A stretch of DNA of 64,000 nucleotides from Aphrocallistes beatrix. Taxonomy: Eukaryota > Porifera > Hexactinellida > Sceptrulophora > Aphrocallistidae. This document shows positions 45,801 through 58,798 of the stretch, piece after piece; position 1 is the first letter of the stretch, and every line of letters begins with the position of its first letter. Position numbers and translations under genes: made by a program. The notes below the pieces were generated by a model. It had not been told where the DNA came from, searched no databases, and saw only the letters and a list, made by a program, of their open reading frames with translations. The stretch is taken from assembly GCA_963281255.1 (NCBI GenBank), contig OY725488.1:8157524-8221523 (forward strand), given 5' to 3'.

Positions 45801-48800
45801 CGCCATCATTACGCATCAAATTTTTAAAAATTGACAAATTCGGTGATTTTTCAAGTGATTTCGATTATAAGTAAGACAGGTGTATTTAGAGATGTTATCT
45901 ACCATATAATTAATCAATGTGAGCCATGAAAATTATTTTCCAAATATTTATAGCTGTCATCTTAAGCTGTTGGATCTTTTTCAAGATATTTCTGCTCGGT
46001 TCTTCTTACAGATGCTTTTGAATATCACTTTTTCAAATGGACAAATATCAATTCAAAGAAATCTCACAGAATATTTGATTGAATTTCTGTTGAAGTTCTC
46101 AACTTCTAAAAAGGCTGAAACACTTGCTCCTCTTTATTTATTCAAAGACAAAGAAATCAACCCTTCTCCAGCTCTTCGTTGTATTCTTTTAGAAATTATA
46201 TTGAAAGACAGGTAAGAACTCAAATCATTGCGACTAATGAATCTGATCATTTATTTTTGTAGTAGCGAGTTATTCTAAGTACATACTTGTATTTTATTCT
46301 TTTTATTTTGTTAATTAAGTAATACACAGCGCAGTTATCTGTACATGCTCTAGGGGTCCGAATAAACTGGGGGGAGAAATTAAACTTTAAAATACAATGC
46401 AGTCAGTTCTGTTGCGTAGATTCGTATGCTACATAACTATGGATGGGTTTGTAGCGTCGAATCCTGAGATTATCCGTAGAATCGTGAGATTTTATTTCGC
46501 TTACTCAAATGGCCTTGTAGTTCAATCGATTTCATCGTAACTTGATAACCATCGCCACCGAATTGTGTCACATGACACAATTTGATGGCACGCGACACAA
46601 TTTACTATGGTAATCCCCATATGAACCATGGATTAATTTTAATTTTATCGTCATTGTTTTCTCGCTCAAACATTCATTACGGTGAAGTGGCATTTGTATT
46701 TCCTTTGACCTACGTTTATTTCAGCCTTGCTGTATTTTGTGTTTCAAATTTCAAATTAGAATAGTAATTTTTGAACGAATTATTAATATTTGAATTTACA
46801 TTATAATAATGCGATATCACCGGGATTGTATCTATCAATATACAGTATCTTCTTTTAATCACACCTTTTTTAATCAATCATATTTAGATTGCTGAATTCG
46901 TGTCCAGCACTAAATTTCTAGCGATTTGATATACGTATATATTGACCATATTTGGAATTTTTTGGTTGGCCGTTCCTAGCAACGACCAGAAATGTGAAAA
47001 ATTCCGATCTCCAGATTTTGGAGTAACTATATCGAGCCACATTCAACTATATACCTGCCACTATGACAAAACCTTCATATATTCCACATGTGATATATTA
47101 GAGCGTTCCAATAAAATAATATTATAAGGGCATGCCTAATTTCCGGGACGGGACGAGTTCAGATACCTAATTTCCTGAACGGGGCCAAAGTACCTAATCT
47201 TTCGGTATAATGACACCGAATAATCACTCCAACTACTTCAGTAGCTATATCTAAATACAGTGATTTCGTATTTTTATAGTTATATGAGTAGGGAACCTCC
47301 GAGATGCGACAACCTCAGATATTTGGCACAAGCATCTACTCCCAAATGAATTCGCATCTCGGAAGTTTACACATTAGAAAAGTGTTTCATAAATTTTTTA
47401 CTCATTCTCCTCTTGGCATTTTTCGAACTCATCCCACCCCGGAAATTAGGCATGCCCATAAAGGATTGATTAATATATCCAAAGTACAGAATTAATTAGA
47501 TTTGCATTGCATACTACGACGAAATTATCTAAAATAGATAAATATTCCATCGAATCCAGATCGGTCATGAAAACTTCCAGTAAAAAGTTTTGATTGAATA
47601 AAAACTTCGAAAATTAATAAATGAAGGGTAGAAAAAATAATAAGCGGGGGATCCGTTTATTCGGACCCCTAGAGGCATACGTACTCGTATCAAATATTTT
47701 CTAAAATGTTCATGAATTTGGTCTTTAATATGTATATTTTTTAGAAATGAATCGATCAAGAATCAAATTGCTAAACACATGAATGAGCAATGGCTGATGT
47801 TGAGTCAAAAAGATAGTATTCGTGTGGACAATCTGTCTTTTGTACTTCTTCAAAGTTTAGAGGTTAGAATAATTATTCATATTTAATGATATCATTTGAA
47901 AAGTCCAAACTCTAAATAAATGTTTTTCAATTACTTGTATNNNNNNNNNNNNNNNNNNNNNNNNNNNNNNNNNNNNNNNNNNNNNNNNNNNNNNNNNNNN
48001 NNNNNNNNNNNNNNNNNNNNNNNNNNNNNNNNNNNNNNNNNNNNNNNNNNNNNNNNNNNNNNNNNNNNNNNNNNNNNNNNNNNNNNNNNNNNNNNNNNNN
48101 NNNNNNNNNNNNNNNNNNNNNNNNNNNNNNNNNNNNNNNNCCGCCATCCTCGCAGCGCAAGCAAGCGAAGTGCGCTTGTTCTATTAAAATTTCAGCCTTC
48201 TATAGCACTTAGAATAGCTGATTTATGGTCGAAAAACTGAAATTTATAATTATAAAAAAGGTGACAATGACGTTATAATTCCATGATGAGTCGAAATTTT
48301 CGTCTGAGCTCATAACTTACCGGAGCCATAGCCAAAAGACTCCCATATGCCAAAAATCAGCTTTCTGGGCCTGACAGTTTCTTCAATCAATTCGTTACAG
48401 ATATTATATATACGTATATATAAACATTAATCGAGTTTTAATAGTAGGATTATAGATTAATAGCATAACACTTAAAAATATTGATGGATACCTTGGTACT
48501 CAGGATTTCATCATTTCCTACACAAACGAATATAAACAAAATCAATCAACTTGAGATTTGATGTCTTAACTCGGACATTTCCTCTCTAAAAAAGAGTTAT
48601 GTACTTTAGCCAACCAACTGAACTAGTGGGGTAACCAGAATTTTTTATATTGGGGCACAAGCAGAGTTGGAATCGGGTCGACTTTTCAAACCCCGAATAT
48701 GTTAATGAGCTTAATTAAATTAATAAGTTATAAATCCCGAATATATACTCTAGATATTATACACATATCGGTTCATAACTAGGGATTATGCATCGTTGCT

Positions 48801-51800
48801 TACTAAACAACTATTGATAGTAAGTACTGTTGCGTGATGATATATATATCATATCTTGAGATCATGATATTTTGAGATTCCAATATTAATCAACCATGGA
48901 TTATTTAGTATAATGATATTTTGTTTCGCTTACTCAAATGGCCTTGCGGTTCAATCGATTTCATCTTTACTTGAAACCACCGCCACCAAATTATGGCACA
49001 TGACACAATTTAATGGCACGCGAAAAATATGCTAGAGACTACATTCAACGGTTGGTATGGACTTTTTAGGGTGTAGATTTCGAATATCGTATTTTCAGAT
49101 CTGTATAATGAATTATTTGTTTACTTTTGCTTACAATAGATACATCAAGTAAACAACCCCCAAAAATTGGCTGGAAACTTCTTTCGACAGTAGACATGGG
49201 GTTTTGGGGGGTGTAGATTTCGAATATCCTATTTTTTATTATATATGATAAATTATTTGTTTACTTTTGTTTACAATAGTTACATAAAGTAAACGAATTC
49301 CAAAAATAGGCTAGAGACTAGCTTCCAACTATTTTTGGGTTGTAGATTTTCATTGATTATTTTTGCTTACAACATATTCTAAAGTAAATAAATTTAAAAT
49401 GGATTAGTGAAAGTATTAATATTTAGCACTCATAGGAGAGTCTGAATTTGAATACATTGCCAGGCGCCTGCATAACAACTCTGCGAACACAAAGTGTTCG
49501 CTAGCCGCGCTACACAAGTGCGCAAAGCGCACTTGCTAAAATTAAATCCTGACGGGCGCGTACCTCCTCCCTCGGCCACGCCACCACACTGAACTATACT
49601 CATCCTTACTATTAAAACTCGATTCATGTTTGTGTATATATATCTCTATAACGAATTGATTGAAGAAACTGCCAAGCACAGAAAGCTGATTTTTGGCATG
49701 TAGGAGTCTTTTGGCTATGGCTCCACTAAGTTCTGACCTCAGGCGAAAATGTCGACTCATCATGGAATTATGACGTCATTGTCACCTTTTTTTATATTTA
49801 GAAATTTCAGTTTTTCGACTATAACAGAAGGCGGAAATTTTAATAGAATATGTTTATTAATATTCTTAACATATGATACTCGTACAACAATCATCAAAAA
49901 ATGATGGATTATAACGTCATCACTACGCATAAAAAAATGAATTTTGGTGATTTTTCCAGTGATATCGATTACAACAGTATAACATACGTATTTATGGATG
50001 CTTTCTACCTTATAATTAATCAATATGAGCCTAGGCGTCTAAAGGACACCTCTGACAGGTACTTTGTGTCCGCCAGCCGCGCAGCGCAAGCAAGCGAAGC
50101 GCGCTTGTATTAGAATTAGATATTGCCAATGACAAATGTGGAAATTAATGGATCCCCCCTATGAATCCTCGAATTCCCCTTCTCCAATCTGGGCCAACTA
50201 TTCTAAACATATGTGTTGCAGTTAGTGATCTGTTTTGGTCTCATCTTAAGAAAGTTTGAATTTAAAGCAACTTTTTTCTAACTACTGTACATGTATATTA
50301 TTAAACTTGGTTTGGATCAATAATGTCAATATTTTCCTGTAGTTCTTATTATTCGAGGGGCAGTAATGCAGGTATATAAAGTCTTACTGCCCCTATTTAA
50401 TAATATCCAACTTTGTAATTATGTTTGTTTGTTTGTTTGTTTTTCCTTCAGGATTCTTATCATCACAACTTTCTAAGGAGTAGAGAAAATATTCGTAACG
50501 CTATAGAGAAATTTAACATTTCAATATGTCCCATCTCTTCGAAAGCTATTACTTTTGAAACAATCGAATCAGTAGCTGCAATACGCTTTGCTATACACTG
50601 GATTGTAAAATGGAAAACTGCCTTCCATTTACGAGAAAAGTACCTTAGGATTCAGAAAGGAGGTTTTAAATCAAAGTACATTTCTAGGCGTCATGAAATT
50701 CCAGTAGATAATAAAGAATTGAAAGAATTGATTAAAGATCTTGAAAGAATTGTGAAGGAAGATCCAGATATCCAACTATTCTTATCAAAGACGTTTTACT
50801 TTCATGTTGGTTATGGTGAAATGGTGAAATATAAGAAAGATGAGAAAATGAGTAGCTGGTTTCCTCGGAATTATGCAGCTATAAATGTAACAGAGGTCAG
50901 TGAATTCTTAAATTGAATGTGCTTTATTTTCAGAGAATTTCAAAATTTCTGAAAAATGCACAAAAGTATTGTAGGGTACAATGCCAAATAATATTACTCT
51001 GGCCTATTCACTTATTTTCCCTTTAGATCGCAAAGAGGATAAATAAAATGTCTCGCGATTTATTCTGGCAAATATACTATTTCCCTTTACTTTGGTAGAT
51101 TTTCAATTATAATGGATCTTTAGGAAATAATTATTTTAGAATATTTGCATTTTTAGAGGCGGTATCTTGATCTATTCTATGGCGTTGACAATACATATGC
51201 TACAGTAGCAGAGTTAATCAGTGGAAGCGCTACTAAAAACTTGAATCGATCAAAAATTCAAAGTCAGAGAAAGGTTCTCATTTTTAGTATATATTTTAAC
51301 ACCTTTAGTAACATCACAATTTGTATTTTTATGCAAGAAGCGATATCTCAACAGATAATTTAAGTATTTGACGGTGTGGAATCCGACTTTTGCATTTAGG
51401 TAGCAATAATGTTGATGGTTAATAATTAATATGTATATTATATTATATATACTTCACATCAACGGTTGTCTTACTGGAGGTAAAATTCTAAATTTATATG
51501 CATATTTGTAGATAAATGAAAAGAAATTTCAACAAAACATAATATTTGCTCTCTTTAGCGAATTTGTACCTTGTCATATGGAATCTTCAAATCAAGAATT
51601 TACTTCAGAGAAAGTAAGGCTATGAATATTCATCTTGTATGTGTAGTAGTGTGTAATTATGTGAGTGAATCATTTTATTGTCTACAATCGCGCTTCGCTT
51701 GCTTGCACTGCGCGGATGGCGGACACTTTGTGTCCGCGGAGGCGCCCTTTCTCGCCTATGGTCACCATTAATTAGTTATATGGGAGATAACCAGTGGTGT

Positions 51801-54800
51801 TTTGGGGGGGGGGCGCTCCTTACCTCATGCTGACTACCATTTTAATTTTAGCCTTAGAATGTATTACGTAGCATAACAAATTCAAATCAATTGTTGCAAT
51901 TTTAAACTAACCATATTCTTTTTCTCTTTCTTATTATCACAATTTCTATACCATCAGGGGATTAAAGTTTCACGAAAAAACATAACTTTTTTACAAGATT
52001 TGAAAAATCACCAAATTAGTCAATTTTAAAATTTTGATGCCTAATGATGATGTCATAACTAAGTGATGAGTCATCTTTTATTTATGATAGTTATATAATA
52101 TCTGAGATATATTAATGTACACATTATATTAAAATTTCAGCCTTTTATCATCTAAAATGGCTGATCTTGTATATAAAGATTTTTTGTTTTGTTTGTGTGG
52201 CGATAAAAAAGATTATCTGCATATCTTCACACCTTTATATGCATATTTTCACACCATTTGATGAATTTTGAAAATAATGCTAGAGACTAGCTTCCAACGG
52301 GTGCCATGGGGTTTTCAGAGGTATAGATTTCGATCATATTTTCAGATCTATATGATAAATTGTTTGTTTACTTTTGTTTACATTAGATATATAAAGTAAA
52401 CAAATTACAAAAATATGCTAGAGACTAGCTTCCAACGGTTGACATGGTTTTTTTAGTGCGGATCCATATGAGAAATTATTCGTTAACCTTTGTTAACAAT
52501 ATTTATATAAAATAAAAAAATTCCCAAAATGGGTTAGATTGAGTAACTTTAGGCGCCCGCAGGGCGACTCTGCGGATATATATATATATAGACAAACTTT
52601 AATCGAGTTTTAATAGTAAGGATTGAAATCTCTATTTGTTACCAGTCTAATAGTATGTTATTATAAAATATGTGAATATCTAAGAATTAATAGAGTAAAA
52701 TTGATTAAAGAACTCGCTAATATTATTATTATTCTCTATTTTATAATTTTATGTTGGTTGAAAATGGTTAACCATTATGGTGATGATGTCATTGCCACCA
52801 TTTTTATTGTGATTCCATGTGAATTTGACTCATGCATCCAGTGTTTAGTGAGAGTAATCAATATTAGATGCTCATAGGGCGCCTAATACGGACATGTAGT
52901 GCTCAAAGCGAGCTGCTGTAAAATAATACGATTTTTTTTAGAAGAAGAAATTGAGGGAATGTATCTCAAATGTTCTACCGAAAGAACCAGTCGACTTACA
53001 AGCGTTAGCTACTAACATCATAGAGAATAAACTCTTCAACTTATCTCAGCTAGAAATATCACCAGACACACATCTAAATACAGTTTTCATAGCAGGTGTA
53101 TTGTGTCACATCGGTGTATTTCTGCAGCTGACACGTGATAATACATTCTTTAAGCCTCTCACACTAATTCACTTCAACCCAACTGAGCTTCAGAATCATT
53201 TTTTTCCTGCAATTTCTGAGGAAGAATATACACCAACCAAGACTAAACCTTTAACGATCCGACGTCTCAATAATCTTCCAGAATCAATTGGAAATGTAAT
53301 GTAGCTCCACAATTTATTCTATTTTCATCTTATAGCCGAACCCCAAACTAAATAGTTTACGACCAAGTTACAAAAAAAAAATGAATATCCATCATCAACA
53401 ACTTTTACTGGGTCAAAATTTTTTAACTCCTAACATTCCTTATTTATCTCTGATTTGTCGAAATATATGCTTCATATCATGAAAAATATTGTCATTAAGT
53501 TAATTTAAGATGAAATTTTAACTGTAGAGCGATATTTCTGTCTCTTATTAAAAAGAATTCTCCCTACCGTCAAGTCGATCACCGTTATCGTCGCTCGTTC
53601 CATTCATTCTCATGAATGTTAGAACTTTTTAATATATGAATAAATTCTCAATAATCTAAAATTTTATTTTGATATATCTATTCTGAACTGATAAAACTTC
53701 ATCTTATATTGTATGTAGAACGTAAACAAAATCAAGTCGCACTCAGATTCGGAGCCTACATCTAGTGACAGGTCTCAAACCGGATTAGAACGATCAAAAA
53801 TGGAGAGTGATTCATCACCCATCCCCTCACATGTCCTCGGCGACCCATTCAGTAGACCCATTACTCCAGCCGGAATTAGGTATATGATTCTAGTATGACT
53901 AGAGATACCATTCGATTTGTTTACTAATTCCACACCTATTGATTTCATTTGACCAGCAAAAGACAACTTATAGGGTAATATAGCAATACACATTCTAACA
54001 ATTGACAACATAGAAAATTATAACAGTTGACAACATCACAAATTCTAACAAATGCATCGTCCCCCTAGAAACAACAAGTTAATTTAGTAATCACTTCAAA
54101 CTATTTTAAAAAGCTATTTGTGATCTAAATTATAGAACATCTCTAAGTTAAGGAAATTACAAATATGATACCAAACTCATGCAGTTCATTGTAAAAGATC
54201 AATGCTCCTAGTACAAATGACATACTACTATAGCGAATTGTCATATTCATATCGGAAATGTTCTGTTTCTACTATCTTTTGAATACAGATACGTTGGTGT
54301 CAGGACTTTTGGAATGACCTAAGTAGTGAACCTTGAAATTGTGATTTCACCATATTTCGGTTATACGTTTATAATTAAAAATACGTAAAAGAGACCAATA
54401 TTTGAAAATTCTAAAAAAAACCGCATTTGTAAAAACGCCATAAATGCCCCTTTAGAGCCTTTTTGACCAATAATATTGCTCACTTGATTTGGGTAATTGA
54501 AAAGTTGAAATTTTTCGAATACTTTAAATGATTAAAACCGGTAAAACTGGAAAATATGTAATTGATTATTTGCTCTTTTAGGAATTTGGCGCCTAGATCA
54601 GTAGCCCTCATCCGCACGTTAATGCACAGCATATTCATATGGACTCTACATTCGAAGCACAAGGAACGTCCTTCTGAAATCATAAAGCTGGTTGAACCTA
54701 TTAACACATCTAAAAACACCTACATAGAATATTTCTATCTCCACCTAGTCCAGGATATCATAGATATAACCACCATCAGTAACAACACATTTGAAGAAGC

Positions 54801-57800
54801 TATTCTGCACGTACACTTGCTAATAGATCTGATAATTCATTCAGATTTAGCTTCTACACGCGTCGATCTGCGTAAGTAATGTTTTTCCACTTTACTCGAT
54901 CAAGCCCGTAAGTTTTAGCTTGAGATAATTGAGTTTGCAGTTTATATTTAGATACTATTCTAAATCGAATAATTTGCCATTTGCTGTATGTAAGTGGTTG
55001 TAAATTACAAGAGAAACCTTATATTAAAATATTGTAAAACAAACAGATTAAAATTTGTTGCTACTTATATGCCCAAATACCTAAAAGAAACTGTATATTT
55101 TGATCAAAGACTATGTAGGATTTTGATCAAAGGATATCGAATTACCTATGTGGAGTCGACAATATTTCAAGTAAGAATAAGATCTAAAATCTGGCAAGTA
55201 GAAATAAGAACTAAAACCTGCCAAAAAGATTAAGACCTAAAATGCCACATAGTGGCCCCTCAAGATATAAAAATGCCATTTTCACACTCAATTGGACATT
55301 ATTTCAAACCTAAGATGCCCACTTTCACTATGTTCCCATACAGATCATTATCCAAAATGCTTGCATTTTCCCGACAATTTTAGTTCTTATTCCGATTCCC
55401 CCAATATGCTTCAGGATATAAACAATAAAAAGAATGATCATATTATCTAGTATTGAAAGTAACAAATTCATTTTGTTGATTTAAATTTCAAGCATGAAAT
55501 TCAGCAATACATTGATCAAAACCCACATCAATAAATTGTTATCAAAATCTGACATCATGGCTTTGGTCAAATTTTATTGATTCAGTTTCTGGCCAAAATT
55601 AAATACTTAAAAAAAGAATTGGAATAATTATTTGTCCATTATCGTTATACTTGTAAAACAAAGACACAATGTAATGTTCCTACCAATATTATAGCTACAA
55701 ACGCGCTTCGATTGCTTGCGCTGTGCGGCTTGCCGACACTACGGCCGCCTGGAATTACTCAATCTAATCTATTTTGGGAATTTATTTTTACTTTATATAT
55801 AAATATTGTAAAGAAAAATAAACGAAATTTTATCATATGGATCCGAAAATGTAATATTCTAAATCTACACCCCTGAACTCAGCCTTTTTTCGGCAATAGA
55901 AGGCTGAAATTTTAATATTCTCCACACATGATACAACTATAATAAAAAAATGCTGGCTTATTACTGTGTTATGACGTCATCATTACGCATCAAAAATTTT
56001 AAAATGGACAAATGTGATTTTTTTAATCCATAAAAACTAACTACATATTTTGCTAAAAAATCCTCCCTAGAGCCCTTTTTAATATACCAAATTGTAAAAA
56101 TATATATACATATATGCCATTTTTAGAACTTCACAAATTAATAAATTTGAGTCATTATCTCTTAAAAGCGAGGGTTGGGTTTAAGTATAATAGTACTTGT
56201 ATTTGAAAATCTAAAGAGTACTTGTATTATACTTAAGTACTTTCAAAAGTACTTGAACCCAACCCTGCCTGAATTATACTTGAAATAGCTCTTTATTCTA
56301 TTCATAATGATAAAACCTTTCTATAGATGCAACTCCTACAGATTTATTAACCTCCTCTGATCGTGATGGATGGGAATATTCTTTTGAAACAAATTATATA
56401 AACCAACTTGAAAAATCGAATGAGATGCTACTTAGAGGGAAAATGTTGAATGCTATTTCGAAGTCGAACATTTGTGACACCTCTATGTTGAAGTAAGTTA
56501 TAATTATATGCTCGTTATTAAACTTTTTCTTAATACTTATATGGTATTAAAAATTCATAGAACTTTCTACGAAGAAGAGAATGAAACAAATTTAAATTCG
56601 ATGCTGTGGAGACATAGAGGTATCATAGGCTATGAGCATCTCACACAACTTTTTAACCACCAGAGTTTACATACTATAGCCAAATACCAGCTGTTAGAAA
56701 AATTTATCAAAGAAGAAGCTCTTCTATCTGCTACAAAGTACCTACCTGATTTCCTGAGTCTGAGGTTTCAACTCATTCAGAAGAGCGTGGAATATTGCAG
56801 CGAGAGGAGAATATCAGAATTATCTATTTCTGAATTTATTGGATTTACCAAAGGTATGTTAGTAGTTGGAGTTGCCAACTTCCAACTTCTCTTATACCTT
56901 TACTTAACCTAGAGATCACTTTGCTATAAAGCTCTAGAATCTTGGTTATGTGATTCTTCACTTTAATTCTTTCATTAAAAAGCAATAAATTGTTTGTGAA
57001 TGTAACAGTATCCATCGTATTTATTTTGATTTTGCTATGAATTCAAATCTATCTTCCAATATCCCTACATGTTTATAAATGAAGCAAATGGCTTGTTTAT
57101 TAAGGGTGATTTTCGTATTGTGATGGTACATGTATAGATATCATTCTATACTCTAAGGCAATACTCTACTGCTAATTTTTTTGGACCAAGGATTGGTTAG
57201 TATCTTCAGACTTACTCACATCACTCACAAAATTTCTTCTCCAGTGCAAGATCATTTAAATTTATTAACGATATATATAAACAATATATACAAGTGCTTA
57301 AATCAGTAATCAAAATGTGTGTAATCATCATTATATTGCGCAACAAACTATAATCACGACTAATTTAACCAATTTTCATTCATACTCACATTCATAATAA
57401 CAGTGTTCATGGGTTTATCTAGGATTTTCCAATCCAGCACTTTTTTGGAGGTGATAAAAGTTATATAGCACCCAAACAGTGGTTTAACTTGTAATTCCAG
57501 GGGTGATAGCCCCCCAACGTCAAAATCGAATCACACTGCAAGCACCTTGGCTCCTCGGACGATACCAGACTGGCACCTATAAGTGCAGACCGAGCACCTA
57601 GATAAACCCCTGACAGTGTTACTGAGTAATGTCTATAAATTATAGTTTTACAGTTATTGGCCAATATGTCATCAAAATATATTTATCCATAACTGTAAAG
57701 CTATAATTTTTAGGCGAATAAATTATATTATCAGTGAATAGGAAGTCACCTCTTACCTATCATATGATATCATTTATTTGGGTTTAGCACTTATACACTG

Positions 57801-58761
57801 CCGGTCAAAAAGAATTGCTCAAAATCAATGTATATAGTATAGTAGATGTCATATAGTTTTCGACTCACTAGATAGTTTCTTTCTTGCGAAACCGTATACA
57901 TATCTGTATATTTTGATAAGTAACACTCTAATACAGATATCCCATTCATTATATTTGGATAACTTTCCTATTTCACTTTTCTACTCTTTATTACAATTTA
58001 TCAGTATTTATCAAATTTTAAATGCCTTCGAAACCCCGAATTTCCATTGAAAACCTGATATTGCTATCGGAAAAAAGCCATACTCAGACGGAGGTAGCAA
58101 AAATGGTTGGGTGTAGCCAAAAAAGCGTAGGTGAGATCCTAAGGAAACATGGGCTGACTTGCTCAGTAAGAGACCTCACTATTCCGGGTAGGCCTCGTGT
58201 CACCACCAAAAGGTAAGACAGCTTATTAGTCAGAAAAAGCAAAAAGGATCGATTTTCTAAGGATCGACGAGCTATCATTGTGAAAATCAATCGAATTGTG
58301 GGTAAACCCATTTTGAGCAATTCTTTTTGACCGGCAGTGTAGTTATTGAGATATAGCCCAAGTTAGTCAGCAGATTACGTTACCCTGGCAACGCAGACCT
58401 ATGTGTACATTCCAATGACAATTTCTACATAATCTTCCACAAGTGGTACAAAGTGAGATTTCATACACTAATTAGACATTAATACTGTTATTATGAATGT
58501 GGAAAGTATGAAAGAAAATTGGTTAAAGTCGTGATTATAGTTTGTTGCGCAATATAATGATGATTACACACATTTTGATTACTGCTTTAAGCACTTGTAT
58601 ATGTTGTTTATATATATCGTTAATAAATTTAAATGATCTTGCATTGAAGAAGAAATTTTGTGAGTGATGTAAGTCTGAAGATATTAACCAATCCCTGGTC
58701 CAAAGGATTTAGGGAATACCATTGCCTCATCCTTACTATTAAAACTCGATTAATGTTTGTG

Positions 58762-58798
<37 letters not shown>

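Larger units (their letters stand above)
57182..58707. mobile_element. 1.5-kb foldback element hosting a Tc1-like insertion
   Basis: Left arm ttggaccaaggattggttag, right arm ending taaccaatccctggtccaa. Arms pair over about 170 bp (gtaatcatcattatattgcg against cgcaatataatgatgattac). The centre is interrupted by the element 57797-58341. gttaccctggcaac at 58379-58392 is X-box-like. Confidence 0.8.

Noticed and set aside
47857..48240. Open frames across the N gap on both strands
   Set aside because: They consist mostly of undetermined bases and repeat sequence.
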